Below, piece after piece: positions 12,501-24,423 of a stretch of DNA of 64,000 nucleotides. Each line of letters starts with the position of its first letter. The first letter of the stretch is position 1. Origin of the DNA: Cymodocea nodosa (lineage: Eukaryota; Streptophyta; Magnoliopsida; Alismatales; Cymodoceaceae); assembly GCA_036874045.1 (NCBI GenBank), contig CM072337.1:5952001-6016000 (forward strand), in the 5' to 3' direction. The translations under genes were made by a program, and so were the position numbers. The notes beneath the pieces were generated by a model. That model ran no database searches and had not been told where the DNA came from. It was given only the letters and a program-made list of their open reading frames with translations.

Positions 12501-14275
12501 TGTTAATAAAGGCACACCAGGATTGATAGCTAAATAATCCTTAATTTGCTATTCCATCCACTCAACTGCAGTTGTATCTTCCAAAATTTTTAGTCCTTCA
12601 TTCTTTAAACCAAAAATGTTGTGGAGAAGCTCTAGTGTTATCTGTACATCAGCTTTCTCCACGTTTGAAATTAATCCTCCTTCTCCTTGTCTTAAATTTG
12701 CATAAAAACAGGGCACTAGATTCTCATATACTACATGCCATCTTTCTTGAGAAATGAATTGCAATAGACCTTGGAATTCAAATAAATCTTTGATTTCTTA
12801 CATTCCATCCCAATTTACTAGTCTACTGTAAATAATCTCGTAACCCCTTATTTTTTGATATTTCGTATAAGCTTCCTGACTACAAAAATGTACTTCATTC
12901 AAAATTGTTGTTTCAGTCGAGTCAAGAAGGTGACTTTGTTGTTCCAGAGGGGTTTGCTCTTACTCTTCCTCTTCTATAGGCTGCATTTGAACATTTTCTA
13001 CAGATTCCTGAATTTCTGTTTCTATTTGTGGTGGTGAGCCGGCAGAACTCTCCACTCTATCTTGAATTCTCTCCATAAATTGCTGAAGAGTTTCTTACTC
13101 TTCAGTGGAATCTGTGAAATTATTTTTATCCAAATGGCTTCTTTCAGCCTCTTCATTTTTTGCTCTTTCTTCTTCCTCCTGACTACCAATCTATTCTATT
13201 ACTATTCTTTCTGATTCTGTAACAGATTGGGATGGAGTAACGGGCAATTTAGTTTTTGCCCTAATTTCTATTCTTTCTTGTACAAGCTGTAGACTAATTT
13301 CAGCTTGATTTTCTTCTTTTCTTTGCTCCTACTGCTGCAGCTCCTCCTGCTCCTCCTCAAAATCGAATAGCAGGTTAATACAAATTTTCTCCACAGGCCC
13401 TATAAAAATTGGTACTTCAGATTTAATTTCTTCATATTCAGGCACTTTTTCTTTTCCTTTCTTTTTTTTGATTAGTTGTGCTTGTTCTTCCTCTTCATCT
13501 TCTGAAATTAAATCTACAAAAGTAGGCTCTGCAGGCCTTCAAGCCACATGTACTAGCTCTTCCTGTTTAACTCTTTTTATAACTGCTGGTCTTGAAGGAC
13601 CAGCCTCTCCTGTAGCACTTGATTTAGTTGCTGCCTGATACTGTTCAACTTTTATTTTGTATTGAGCCCTTATCCTTTCTTCGACCCTTTTTTTCTTATT
13701 GGCATCATATAAAATATGTGCTTAGCCATAGCTATCTCTTGAGTGTCACCTTGGTCTCTTGCTGTCTTGACTAAGCTAGTAAATTCTTTCTCCTCTTCTT
13801 CAGTTCTCGGCCAAGCAAATCCAACTTGTGGCAATGGCTCTGTTGGCTGAACTGGAGGTACTAACTGTTGTTCCTTAGGAACAGGTCTTTCAGCAATTGG
13901 TTCCTCCTGTTCTCTTGCTCGTTGTTGCTCCCATATTGCCCATCTTGCATGACCAACAATGCGTTTCATAAACCACAATCTGGTTTTACGTTGAATTAAC
14001 TCTAGGGCTACTTCATTGTTTGGCTGGATCTTTCTTTCTTTACTTACTGCAATTTCAGTTGTCACTCTAATTCGTGTTTCCATTATCTGTGGTATCTGTA
14101 TTTCTAACTCAACCAAAACTTTCCTCAAGTTAAAGAGTTCTGATTCTACCTTTTGTAGCTCTTTATCTCTTGTTGTATTTCGAATCTTTTGCCACGTGTG
14201 TCATTCTTCAGATTTCTTCAAAAAATATGCAGTGTCCACTACCTCTTCCCAGAATTCAGGCATCATCTTCCTCAT
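12501..14275 (-). pseudogene. Accessory ORF of N (putative plant transposon protein-like)
   Basis: Starts at the ATG read from 14275 (MRKMMPEFWEE). An N-terminal Lys/Glu-rich, coiled-coil-like region contains RTRLWFM/ARWAIWEQQRAREQE-type sequence, then a Pro- and Glu-rich middle. Near the end is a block with PCFYANLRQGEGGLISN and ADVQITLELLHNIFGL, which resembles the 'putative plant transposon protein' domain in ORFs of plant Ty3 elements. It has several stops (for example TGG to TGA near codon 25, where B has Trp). The match to B and C ends at 12501, so the C-terminus is missing. The function of this family is not known to me. Confidence 0.65.
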
Positions 14276-14454
14276 CGTGAAGTTACATAACAACACGGAA
14301 TCACTCTGATTTCTACTATTCTAGATTCTAAATGATTTGCCAGATAATGCCCCCAAAACCCTAGGTTTTAGTTTAAATAAGCCCTAAGTTTATGCAGGTA
14401 ATTGGGTCATTTCCCGAACCAACTATTACTATTTTATTCGCGGTCTTAGCTATA

Positions 14455-14790
14455 GTACTTCGTTGAGTTACAGTTAATTCAATGGAATAAGCTCGTTGAC
14501 TAACTCAAAACTCAACGGAGTAAGCTAGTTGAGTTAAGCATAACTCAACGGACTCCTCGTACAAACAGATATAATAATAAAAATACTACAGATAATAGTT
14601 TTTCTATTTTTTTTCCGGTTTAACCAATACTATGTTTCGATCAGACCTAGTTTTTTTTTTTTTTTTTTTCGGTTGAACCGATACTATGTTTCGGTAAAAC
14701 CAACATTTTTTCTCAAAATTAATATACATATTTTTTTATGTTCCGGTCATACCAATGGATCCAATCGGTTGAACCGCAACAATTTTTATA
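14455..14790. repeat. Palindrome and CGGTT/AACCG tract between accessory ORF and integrase in N
   Basis: 14455-14560 holds GTTGAGTTA/TAACTCAAC half-sites. 14585-14790 holds repeated CGGTTNAACCG palindromes (for example 14670-14680) separated by T-runs. The same tract is at the same place in B (26805-27262) and D (47130-47705). Confidence 0.75.
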
Positions 14791-14870
14791 TTTCATTTTT
14801 TTTTTATGTTTTATATTAATATTTTATATATATATATATTTTTTTTTATAAACATAAAATTGATTTCTTA

Positions 14871-16151
14871 TTAAGTAAAGCTCGAGTAGTCCTCCACTCT
14901 AACTTCTTCTATAATTCCAAAGGAGCTTTTTAGTGTTTTCAGAATAGGTTTCAGTCTTTGTCCATTTACTTTAAATATATTCTAATTTTTAGGATTTTCA
15001 ATTTCAATAGCTTCATAAGGATAAATATTTCGAACTATGTAAGGTCCTGCCCATCTAGATTTTAATTTTCCCGGATGGTTATGGAGTCTAGCCATATAAA
15101 GATATACTTCTTGTCCTATTTCAAAGCTTTTTGGAATAATTTCTCTATCATGCTAGAATTTCATTTTTTCTTTTTCTCTTATAGTCTTCGAATAAGCTTC
15201 ATTTCTAAATTCTTCTAATTCAATTAATTACATTTTTCTATTTTCAGCAGCTTGATTTAAATTAGTGTTAAGAGTTTTTAATGCCCAATAAGCTTTATAT
15301 TCTATTTCAACAGGTAAATGACAACTTTTTCCATATACTAGCCTAAAAGGTGACATACCTAAGCTCGTTTTATAAGCAGTTCTATAAGCCCAAAGTGCAT
15401 CTATCAATCTATTAGCACAATATGTTCTAGTAGGATTTATTACTTTTTCTAAGATTAATTTAATTTGTTTGTTTGCACTTTCTACTTGTCCACTTGTTTG
15501 CAGATGATATGATGTTGCAATTTTGTGGTTTACTCCATATTTCTTCATTAAGGCTCCAAAACTTCTATTACAGAAATGAGTTCCTCTATCACTAATAATA
15601 GCTTTAGGTATTCCAAATCTGGCAAATATATTGGTTCTTATAAATTGTATTACCACTTTGTTGTCATTAGTTTTTGTAGGAATAGCTTCTATCCATTTAG
15701 ATACATAATTCACCCCCAACAATATGTAATTAAATTGATTAGACATAGGAAATGGACCCATAAAATCTATTTCCCACACATCAAAGATTTCAACCTCAAC
15801 AATAGGATTAAGAGGCATCATATTCCTCTTTGATATTCTTCCTATTTGTTGACATCTTAAACAACTTAAGCAATATTTATGAGCATCTTTGAATAGTGTT
15901 GGCCAATAAAGCCCACATTACAGAATTTTGTAGTAGTTTTCCCTGAACCAAAAAGCCCTCCACAAGCTTAGTCATGATAGAAAGACAATATGCTTGGATA
16001 TTCAGTTTCTGGAACACACCTTCTTAAAACCAAATCAAGACATTTCTTAAATAAGTATGGGTCTTCCCAATAGTAATATTTTACTCTTGAGAAAAACAAT
16101 TTCTTATCCTGTCTATTCCAATCCTTAGGTGTTAGACCAGTAACTAAATAA
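14871..16151 (-). pseudogene. Element N integrase
   Basis: The best segment, 15821 to 15228, has the DDE core: Asp in IDFMGPFP, Asp in ISDRGTHF, Glu in [11 protein letters not shown]. Upstream a broken HHCC region (near 15830-15970) is still recognisable by its ACGG. Downstream is the KLKSRWAGPY C-terminal module, ending IIEEVRVEDYSSFT with TAA at 14871. Several stops interrupt the frame. Confidence 0.88.
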
Positions 16152-17615
16152 TTAACTGTCTGCATGCCAAGGTATTGTGTTGATGGTCATTAATTGTTCA
16201 TTAGGAAAATTAACCTTAATTTCAATATTTGATTTTTCTATTTGTAATCTTGATAAATGATCTGCTACTACATTCTCACAACCTTTTTTATCTTTAATTT
16301 CTAGATCAAATTCTTGCAATAAGAATATCCATCGGATCAATCTAGGTTTAGTTTCTTTTTTCTTTCTTAGATGTTTTAGAGCTGAATGATCCGTGTATAC
16401 TATTACTTTAGCTCCAATTAGATATGATCTAAACTTTTCTAAAGCAAACACAACAGCTAATAATTCTTTTTTAGTAGTTGTGTAATTAACTTGAGCATCA
16501 TTTAAGGTTTTGCTTGCATAATGAATCACTCTAGGAGATTTTTCTATCTTTTGTCCCAACACTGCTCCTATAGCAAAATCAAAAGCATCGCACATTAATT
16601 CAAATGGATAGTTCCAATCAGGTACTTGAATTATAGGAGTTGAAATTAAGCTAGTCTTAAGTTTGAAAAATGATTCCTTGCAATATTTATCAAAGTTAAA
16701 TGGAACATCTTTTAATAGATTAGTTAAAGGTCTAGCTATCTTGCTAAAGTCTTTAATAAATCTTCTATAAAAACCAGCATGCCCTAAAAATGATCTAATA
16801 TCTTTTACTAATTTAGGTTTTGGTAGATTAGAAATTACTTCTATTTTAGCTTTATCTACTTCCAACCCTTTCTTAAAAACAACATGCCCTAAGACTATTC
16901 CTTATTTAACCATGAAGTGACATTTTTTCCAATTTAAAACCAGATTTTTTTCCACACAGCATTTTAATATTACATCTAAACTTTTTAAACAGACTTCATA
17001 TGAGTTGCCATATACAGTAAAATCATCTATAAATATTTCTAAAAAATCTTCAGTCATTCCAGTAAATATACCCTACATACACCTTTGAAAAGTAGCTAGC
17101 GCATTGCATAATCCGAATGGCATTCTCTTAAATGCATAAGTTCCATTAGGACAGGTGAAAGTTGTTTTCTCTTGATCCTCTAATGCTACTGGAATTTGAT
17201 TATACCCTGAATACCCGTCTAGGAAACAAAAATATTCTTGCCTTGCTAATCTTTCCAACATTTGATCTATAAAAGGTAAGGGAAAATGATCTTTCCTAGT
17301 CACAGCATTTAGCTTTCTATAGTCTATACATACTCTCCAGCCTGATTGAGTTCTAGTAGGTATCAAGTCTTGACTTTCATTCCTAAGAACTGTTAATCCT
17401 GATTTCTTGGGAACTACATGGATTGGACTAACCCACGAGCTATCAGAAATCAGATAAATTATATCATTATCTAACCATTTAACTATTTCCTTCTTGACTA
17501 CTTCTTTAAGGTTTGGATTTAATCTCCTCTCAGGAATTCTAACAGGTTTAGCATTCTCTTCTAAATATATGTGGTGACAGCATAAAGTTGAACTTAACCC
17601 TTTTATATTAGTCAT
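16152..17615 (-). pseudogene. Element N reverse transcriptase and RNase H
   Basis: RT motifs: RRLNPNLKEVV, WVSPIHVVPKK, WRVCIDYRKLN, FLDGYSGYNQI, AFKRMPFGLCNA. The catalytic motif reads FIDD (ATG to ATA) where E and D have FMDD. A TAG ends the first half after FQRCM, where E has Gln. RNase H shows [30 protein letters not shown] and VADHLSRL, so all four acidic positions are present. A one-base deletion just upstream puts RT out of frame with the protease. Confidence 0.88.
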
Positions 17616-17707
17616 AGTCCATCCTATTGCTTTTTATAACTTTTTACTACATCTTTTAATTTAGCTATTTGATTCTCTTTTAAATCTGAAGTAATAATGA
17701 TTGGGCA

Positions 17708-19564
17708 GGTTCATTTATCTTCCAGAAATATATAGGTTAATTCAGAAGGTAAAGGTTTTAATTCTAAACGTTGTCTATCTGAAGCTAGAGCTCCTAATCG
17801 AACATCATCATTTTTTAAATGAATTTCTTCTAGATCTACTTCTATATTTATGCTTTCACTTTCTTCTAAAATTTCAGAATTGATTTGCCTATTTAATTCT
17901 TCTTGAATCACATCATCTAACATATCTCCTTCATCCTCTAAAAAGTCTATGGTATGTAAGGACATTTCTAACTCCTCAAACCTTTCTAGTTTGAAAATAT
18001 TTAATTAAGTATCCTCATTACCATATGCTAATTTCATTACTCCAATCTTACAATTTATAACAGCCCTTGATATTGCTAAAAATGACCTTCCCAAAATTAA
18101 AGATGTATCACTATTTTTATGCTTAATTTGTTGGGAATCCAGAATTACAATATCAATAGGATATATAAAATTTTTAATTTTAATTAAGACATCCTCTATT
18201 TTTCCTCTAGGGTATCTTATAGTTCTATCAGCTAATTGAATAATCGTACTAGTAGGAGTTAAGCCTTCTAATCCTAAGGATGCAAATATATCACTTGACA
18301 TAATATTTATACCTACACCTAAGTCTATTAAGGTTCTTTCTAGAATGGTATTTCCTATGGTGCATGATATAACATGGATTCCAAGATCAGATAACTTTTT
18401 AAGAATTGGTGGCAGAAATAGGGAACTACTTTACTCAGCTAAAAAGACCTTTCTAAGAACTTTTCGCTCTCTTTTCTTAATACACCAATCCTTCAAAAAT
18501 TTAGCACAAGGTGGCATTTTATGCAATAGATCTAACAAAGGAATGTTAACTTGTAATTTTTCAAAAATTTCTCTGATTTTTTCTTCTTTTTTAGGTATTG
18601 TTTGTTGTAATCTTTCAGGATAGGATGCTAAAGATTTTGATTTCAAAGACTCTTTTTCTTTCAGTTGATTTGTTTGATCATTTTTAGCTTCATTCGCAGA
18701 TTCAGATTGTTCTTCAGTGATTTCTAGATTTTCAACTATTACATTTTCATTATCATTTTGATTTTTACTCTTATTCACCTTCATATCATTTTCATTTTGA
18801 GTTCTTGGTGGTATATCAGTTCCAAATCTTAATGTTACACATACATCTTCCAGATTTTCGTTACTCTCTTGATGTTTTTGTATATCATTTTCGTGATTAT
18901 GATCTTCAATTGTTTTTAGTTTTAAAGTGCATTCTTTAAATTCTCTTGCATTAGTATTTTCTGTTTGCTGTATATTTTGCAAATTATGTAGGTTTATGAC
19001 ATTATAATTTTCATTGTCCTATTGCATAACTTGTATTTTTATTGTATATTCGTCTAATGCTTTTAATTTTCTTTTCAGATCATCCAATTTCATTGCATTC
19101 AATTTTTGATCAATTTTCATTATGGTTTTTTCAATTTCGTAAATTATATCCTTTTTAGGTTCTGAATATGATTCCTTATAATTTAATTGGTTGACTTCTT
19201 GTTGCGGACACATAAAGTATTCCAATTTGTCCAGGTTTTCCTCTATACTACACTCCAATCTGTCATACCTATCCCAAACTTCAGTGTCTCTCAACATATT
19301 ACACATTCTATACTGACCATCAGTTAGGTAAACTATAGGATTCTCATACTCGAATCTATTGTACTAAGGATAATTCATTTGTTGTTCATGAGATCTAACC
19401 ATCTGTAAACGTCTCAGTTTCAAATAGTCAGAAATGTCGTGTCCTTCAGAATTGCAGAATTCACATATGCTAATTATAGGTTTCAGAAATCTTTGAGCAT
19501 AAGCATATGCCATATTCTCAATTACAGAAGAAAACACACAACTTTGGCTATTAAAATGAAACAT
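17708..19564 (-). pseudogene. Element N zinc knuckle - linker - protease
   Basis: One frame runs from 19564 to 17708 with several stops. It starts with a decayed knuckle, CEFCNSEGHDISDY: the last Cys is Tyr, while D keeps that Cys but has lost another. A Glu/Lys/Asn-rich linker follows, then the segment with KMPPCAKFLKDWC, and a retropepsin with IDLGVGINIM as its active-site loop. A stop at 18428-18430 is CAA to TAA by comparison with D. There is no capsid domain; the frame begins about 50 bp from the PBS. Confidence 0.8.
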
Positions 19565-19612
19565 CTCTAACAGTTGCTTATATTAATTCAATTCAGTTCA
19601 ATTCAATTCAAT

Positions 19613-19630
19613 TCCCTGGCAACAGCACCA
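19613..19630 (-). other. Primer-binding site of N
   Basis: On the - strand, TGGTGCTGTTGCCAGGGA lies seven bases after the LTR terminus ACAAACA. It is a mutated form of the tRNA-Asp-type site. Confidence 0.85.
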
Positions 19631-19637
19631 TAAAACT

Positions 19638-21780
19638 TGTTTGTGTTTTCCCAGACTACACCAGAAAAACTTGGATTTGTTACTTCTATTTTTACTTAGT
19701 TAATTTATCTTTATACCTATTCTTTCTTTTAGAAGTAAACAAACAACCTTTAATGCAATTTAGATATTAATTCCAATTTGTACTTTAACTGCAAGTGCAT
19801 AGTGTCTATTATATCAATGTGCAAGTATAAGTCGATCCCACGAGGAATTGCTGAAGAACTTGAGAACTATTCGTTTGTTAACAATCAAATTTATATATTC
19901 AATAAGCTCTCCATTGAGTTACAGTTTACTTAATGGACAAAGTTCGTTGAGTTATGGCTAACTCAATGGACTAACCTCGTGGACTTAATTTAACTCCACA
20001 AGCCTACCTTTTCTTTTTAATACTGCTATTTACAGAGGAATTCAACCAACCATTGGGCGATTCCACAAATTGTAAATAACATCAATTAAGCTCTTTAATA
20101 TTAGTTAATATTGGATTTATCATTAAGCAATACTAACATTCAAATAATTCAAACAGTAACCATTAAAATCTTTAAGTCTTTTGAACGAACCGATTTCAGT
20201 AAACTGTAAAACTAAAACAAACATAAAACAATCACAACATTGATAAAGATAACATTAATCACGATACAACACAAACAATACAACACTCGAATACAACATA
20301 CAAACATAGATAAATTGTTTCTGGTATTTTTGCTTTAATATAAATATGGAAATGGGCGAAAGGTGAAATGTAAAGTAATCTCACTTAACAATAAATACTT
20401 CTAACACTACTTGCAACGCAATTACACCACTGAAAATTAAACCACTTACAATTCTGTCTCCTCTCCCTATAGAATCGTGAGTCTAGAATTGCAAGATGAT
20501 CTCCTCTTCAGCATACAGGCATCAACCTCAAGCTAAGGCTAAAAGCTCTACAATCTCCTGAAATATGAGTCGGCGCTTAGTGAAAATGGCTTCCCTTCCC
20601 GCAACGTGATCACTCCTCACAATGGTTGTTAGGCACTGTATTTGGCTCGGAATCGACCCAACATCAGGCAAGTATCCTCACAGACCTCCGATGGTTGGTG
20701 ATTATGGTGGTGATGATGATGGTTGGTGTGATACTTCAAAGATTTGTGACGCTGATCCTCCTTTGCACACACTGTCCACCCATCGATCACACACCTTTTT
20801 TCTTCTTTTCTTTTATATTTCCTTAGTAGTAACTACTTCTGCTTGAATGGTCGGTTGGATTTCCTTCATTCGTATCAACAGCGATGATTTCTTTCTCTGC
20901 GCGATATGTGCAAACGTGGTTTTTCTCTTCCAACTATTTGTTCCTGCAACCGCTACAGTGGCATATTAGAAAATATATAGTTCGTGGAGTTACAGATAAC
21001 TCAACGGACTTTCTTCGTTGATTTAACTATAAAACACGTGCATAAATTTAACTATCCAATGCTTAGGTGCATTTCGGATACTTATAAACTTAACTATCTG
21101 ATGCTTAGATGCATTTTGGATAGTTATAGATAACTCACTGATATATAACTTAAGTAAATCTACCAGATCTCGACACGTGTCAGTAGCAGTTTAATCATAA
21201 AATAACATTTCAGAGAGTTACAAAGCTAATTATCCGATGCTCAGATGCATTTCGAATAGTTAGAGATAACTCACCGAAAATCCACTTAAGTCACTTTCCC
21301 AGAACATGACATGTGTCCTTAGCTATTTTATAAATAAAAAGAGATTTCAGAGAGTTATAGGGCTAACTATCCGATGCCCAGCTGTAATTTCAGATAGTTA
21401 TAGATAACTCACCGAAAGTTCACTTAAGTTATGCATTATGGTTTCGACACGTGTACTTCAGGAAATAATAAACTATTCTCTCAAAACATAACTGTTTGGC
21501 AATTTAAACATAACTATCTAATACATGTTCGGTCTGTTAAACATAACTGTCCGAAATATTAGAAAATTTGAATACTTAAGAATTTCAAAGCCTGCAACTT
21601 ACCGATAGTTCAGAAATGTACTAAATTAACATTAATTCCCCAAAATTAAGCAGATTCTTCAATTAAAGCATATAACAATGCAATTATAACATAATGGCTT
21701 AATTCTCATATGATAAGCTAAATATTATGCAATTAACCATCATTTAATTGTTAATAATATGCACTTTTTCATTCTAAACA
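19638..21780 (-). repeat. 5' LTR of N (2143 bp, full length)
   Basis: It begins TGTTTAGAATGAAAAAG at 21780 and ends ACAAACA at 19638. The start is identical to the 3' LTR of E at 63874. U3 contains repeated modules of the palindrome CGGATAGTTA..TAACT, CTTAAGT and CACGTG (21035, 21174, 21448). A TATA-like box is at 20810-20820. Confidence 0.92.
20810..20820 (-). promoter_or_regulatory. TATA-like box in N 5' LTR
   Basis: AAATATAAAAG on the - strand. The same box is in the 3' LTR of N (8372-8382) and in C (45614-45624), with a close variant in D (53720-53730). B has lost it by deletion. Confidence 0.6.
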
Positions 21781-21785
21781 GGTTC
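21781..21785. repeat. Target-site duplication of element N (right copy)
   Basis: GGTTC, identical to 7193-7197. Confidence 0.88.
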
Positions 21786-21831
21786 CTTAATATTTTCTTC
21801 TTTAAATTTTGCTAGAGGACTAGAAAAGTTT

Positions 21832-21842
21832 AAGTGTGGGGG
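21832..21842 (+). other. Polypurine tract of element A
   Basis: AAGTGTGGGGG stands immediately before the TGTTCAAG start of the 3' LTR. It primes plus-strand synthesis. Confidence 0.8.
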
Positions 21843-23376
21843 TGTTCAAGCTTTAATTTTGCCCATTTTTAATGAATTTTATAAGTAATTTTGCATGATA
21901 TTATCTATCTTTGGTGGATAAATGATATTAATTATGGGCAATATAAGTCTTGAAATATAGTGCAATATAGAAATTTAATTAACAAGTGCATCCCCCATTG
22001 GATATAATTTTACATGGAACACATTGATTTTATTTTGAATGTCCTATGTTGGCTAACATCTCTTGGAGTTCAATTTCCATTAATTGTAGGTAGCACACAT
22101 ATGGAAGGAGCTTAATGTAAAAGACCAAAAGAAGATGTAAAGAATCAAAAGTTGGTGGAATAAACTTTAAAGAAGAGGACATGCCAACACCTTATTGGCC
22201 CTCCTAGATCTATGGCATCCTATTGGCTTGGTGATAAAACCAAGGTGCCACATCAAAGAGAGAAAACACATGCCAACATAAATGCAAGGGAGAGGAATTT
22301 CGTAGGCCACCTTGGTGCTTCCAATGAGAGAAAGAAAGAAGAGAAGAAAGCTTGGAGGTGAGGCTTATGCTTGCAAGGAGACCATCCATTGATGCTATTC
22401 ACCATTCCAAGGGCTAAGGAGAAAACGTCTAGGCTTGGAGGTGAGGTTGCTGCCAAGTTCCATTGAATTCAAAGCTCTAGAGAAGAAGAGAAGAAGCTCC
22501 TAAGGTAGTGACAACCCTTAGAGTTTATTATTTTCTTGTATAGAAGGAAGAGTTGATGAAAAATGGTGGTGAACATCTCAATTATATGTTTTCTTAGCTA
22601 GATAGAGTTCTAATGAATGTATATGAATGTTTAATTCTTCTTTTCAACTTCTAAATTGCATCCTCTATTCATGTGTATTGTTGGGGCTGTTGGTGGGGCT
22701 TTCACATGAGTGAATGACACTCATCAATGGTGGCTTGATGCATTTGAGTAGGAGGTGTGAATTGAAAGAAGAAGAAAATAAGTGTTGATGTTCATTTGAA
22801 TGAAGAACCTATCATTTATCTCTAGTTGTTAATTTTAATTTCAATAGTTAATTGAGTTTGTTATCTCTTATATTGATCACATTTTATTCAAATCAATCCC
22901 AAAAAGAATTTCTAATGCAAGTAGTATAGTATAGTTTAGCTAGATTAGCAAATAGCATAGTTGCATGCACTTAGTATAAATTAGAGTAGTGTAGTGTATT
23001 TTTTTTCTTCATATTCTATTTTTTTCTCTTGTTTTCTTTTGCATATATCTTGCTTCTAAACTCACATGGAATTGGGGTGGATTTTATACTTGAATGGCTT
23101 GATATATTTACAAGTAAAGAAATTGATTCAGATCGCCATTTTCCACTACACATTGCCTTGAAACTATATGATTTGTGAGCTTGTGTTATTTTTGATTATT
23201 CTACATTTACATGTCATTAATTTACTAAAGTATACCTAAGAGCTTAAAGAGTAAAGTTGAGTAATAATTGATTAAGTCATAAACACAATCCTTGTGGAAG
23301 AATGACCTGTATTTGCCATGTACACCAAAGGAACTCGCACTTGCAGTAAAGCTTGAGCTAAAAATATAGCTCAACA
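21843..23376 (+). repeat. 3' LTR of element A (1534 bp)
   Basis: Starts TGTTCAAG after the PPT and ends GCTCAACA. Its last ~741 bp match window bases 1-737. The bases that follow, CACCT, are the probable target duplication; the partner copy is outside the window. Confidence 0.92.
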
Positions 23377-24423
23377 CACCTCTGTGTTGAATAATCTTGT
23401 GTAGGTGTTCTTACTAATCGTTTAGTACTAGGAGAATGAATCTATGTGCTCATAAACTCTTAACATAAAGTAAAAATAGTAGAAGATTAATTCTGAAGCT
23501 TTGTTTTCAGTAAATAGTTGTTGACAGATGAAGTTGAATTAGCTGCTTCTCCTTCCAATTTCCCCCAACGAATTGTCTTTTCTTTCCTCAAGTGCTAGTA
23601 ACTAGTAAATAACATTCTGTTCTATATTTATAATGCACGTCCATAAGGCAAATGAATCTCGTTGCAAGAACATGTCTTGTAATATGTGATATGGTTCCTA
23701 TTTTTTTGGATACGTGTTCCATTTTTAATTTCAAATTTTAGTAACTGCTAAACCAATGAAGTTTCGTTCATGGCTAAAAGAATAACTATTCAACTTAATC
23801 CATGAACTAACCTCGTTGAGTTACAGTTAACTCAATAGACTAGCTTTAGTTACTATTTGCTAACTCCACAGACTAACCTCGTTGAGTTACAGTTAACTCA
23901 ACGATGTGATCTTATATTTTATTATTGACCTCGTGGAGTTAAGGTTAACTCAGCAGACTTTGTTGAGTTAACACTAAGCAAATTTCTAAAACTTACTCCT
24001 CATATTAACTTCTATATATTTTTCTTTCTCTGCATTTTGTCAATTTAATTAAAGTTAAATATATGTCATTAATGCAATTTCTAATTTAACTCACTTAAAT
24101 CTAAACATTATATGCATATTTAACTTACAGTTCATTTCCTATCGTGCAGAATTTACATTTTACTTTTTAGCATGTAAATATATTCAGGTATTAACCAATT
24201 ATCGTGCATTTAACCATGTTATTCATAAAATTGTAAATCTTTTAAACAGTCTTGTACATCTTTAAATAGTTATATAATATTCAATACAATTCTCAATTAT
24301 ATCATTCATTCTCAAACACGAATTCAAAAATATCTGAAATTCAATCATTCATTTATATAAATAGTTACATTTACATTCAGTTAGATATTTTCCAATACAA
24401 ATATAAGTAGATGAACAATACAA
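23377..24423 (-). promoter_or_regulatory. Spacer of B preceding gag (promoter-like)
   Basis: Homologous on the - strand to 36513-37617 of C. It contains several GTTGAGTTACAGTTAACTC palindromes (about 23815-23960), the hairpin CGTTGCAAGA..TCTTG (about 23660) and TATAAATA on the - strand at 23625-23632. No ORF is seen. Confidence 0.6.

Larger units (their letters stand above)
7198..21780 (-). mobile_element. Ty3/gypsy element N, nested in A, carrying an F-box remnant
   Basis: Read on the - strand: 5' LTR (21780 to 19638), PBS, zinc knuckle-linker-protease, RT, RNase H, integrase, accessory ORF, spacer, F-box remnant, 3' UTR, truncated 3' LTR (8941 to 7198). It has TG...CA termini and a matching GGTTC duplication inside A. 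Compared with C and E it lacks gag and the N-terminal third of the F-box gene; the accessory ORF stops matching its relatives at 12501 and the F-box match resumes at about 11550. Pol has many stops and indels. It cannot be autonomous. Confidence 0.93.
1..23376 (+). mobile_element. Ty3/gypsy element A (Athila/Tat branch), 5' end outside window, interrupted by element N
   Basis: Bases 1-737 repeat at about 22636-23376, so these are the two LTRs of one + strand element whose first ~793 bp lie left of the window. The order is LTR, PBS, zinc knuckle, protease, RT, RNase H, integrase, long 3' UTR, polypurine tract, LTR. Element N is inserted at 7198-21780, only about 60 bp before the 3' LTR. The pol sequence and the tRNA-Asp-like PBS place it in the Athila/Tat (non-chromovirus) branch. 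No capsid-type gag domain and no env-like ORF are visible. The frames carry several stops and one frameshift, so the copy is dead. Confidence 0.93.

Noticed and set aside
12501..14275. Accessory ORF considered as an env-like gene
   Set aside because: Its position fits, but I see no signal peptide, membrane anchor or cysteine pattern. It is soluble and coiled-coil-like.
22253..22456. 67-residue - frame with hydrophobic stretches
   Set aside because: It lies in the 3' LTR of A on the antisense strand, with no support from a second copy or domain.
23377..23381. Claiming CACCT as a proven target duplication of A
   Set aside because: The partner copy lies outside the window, so it is only listed as probable.
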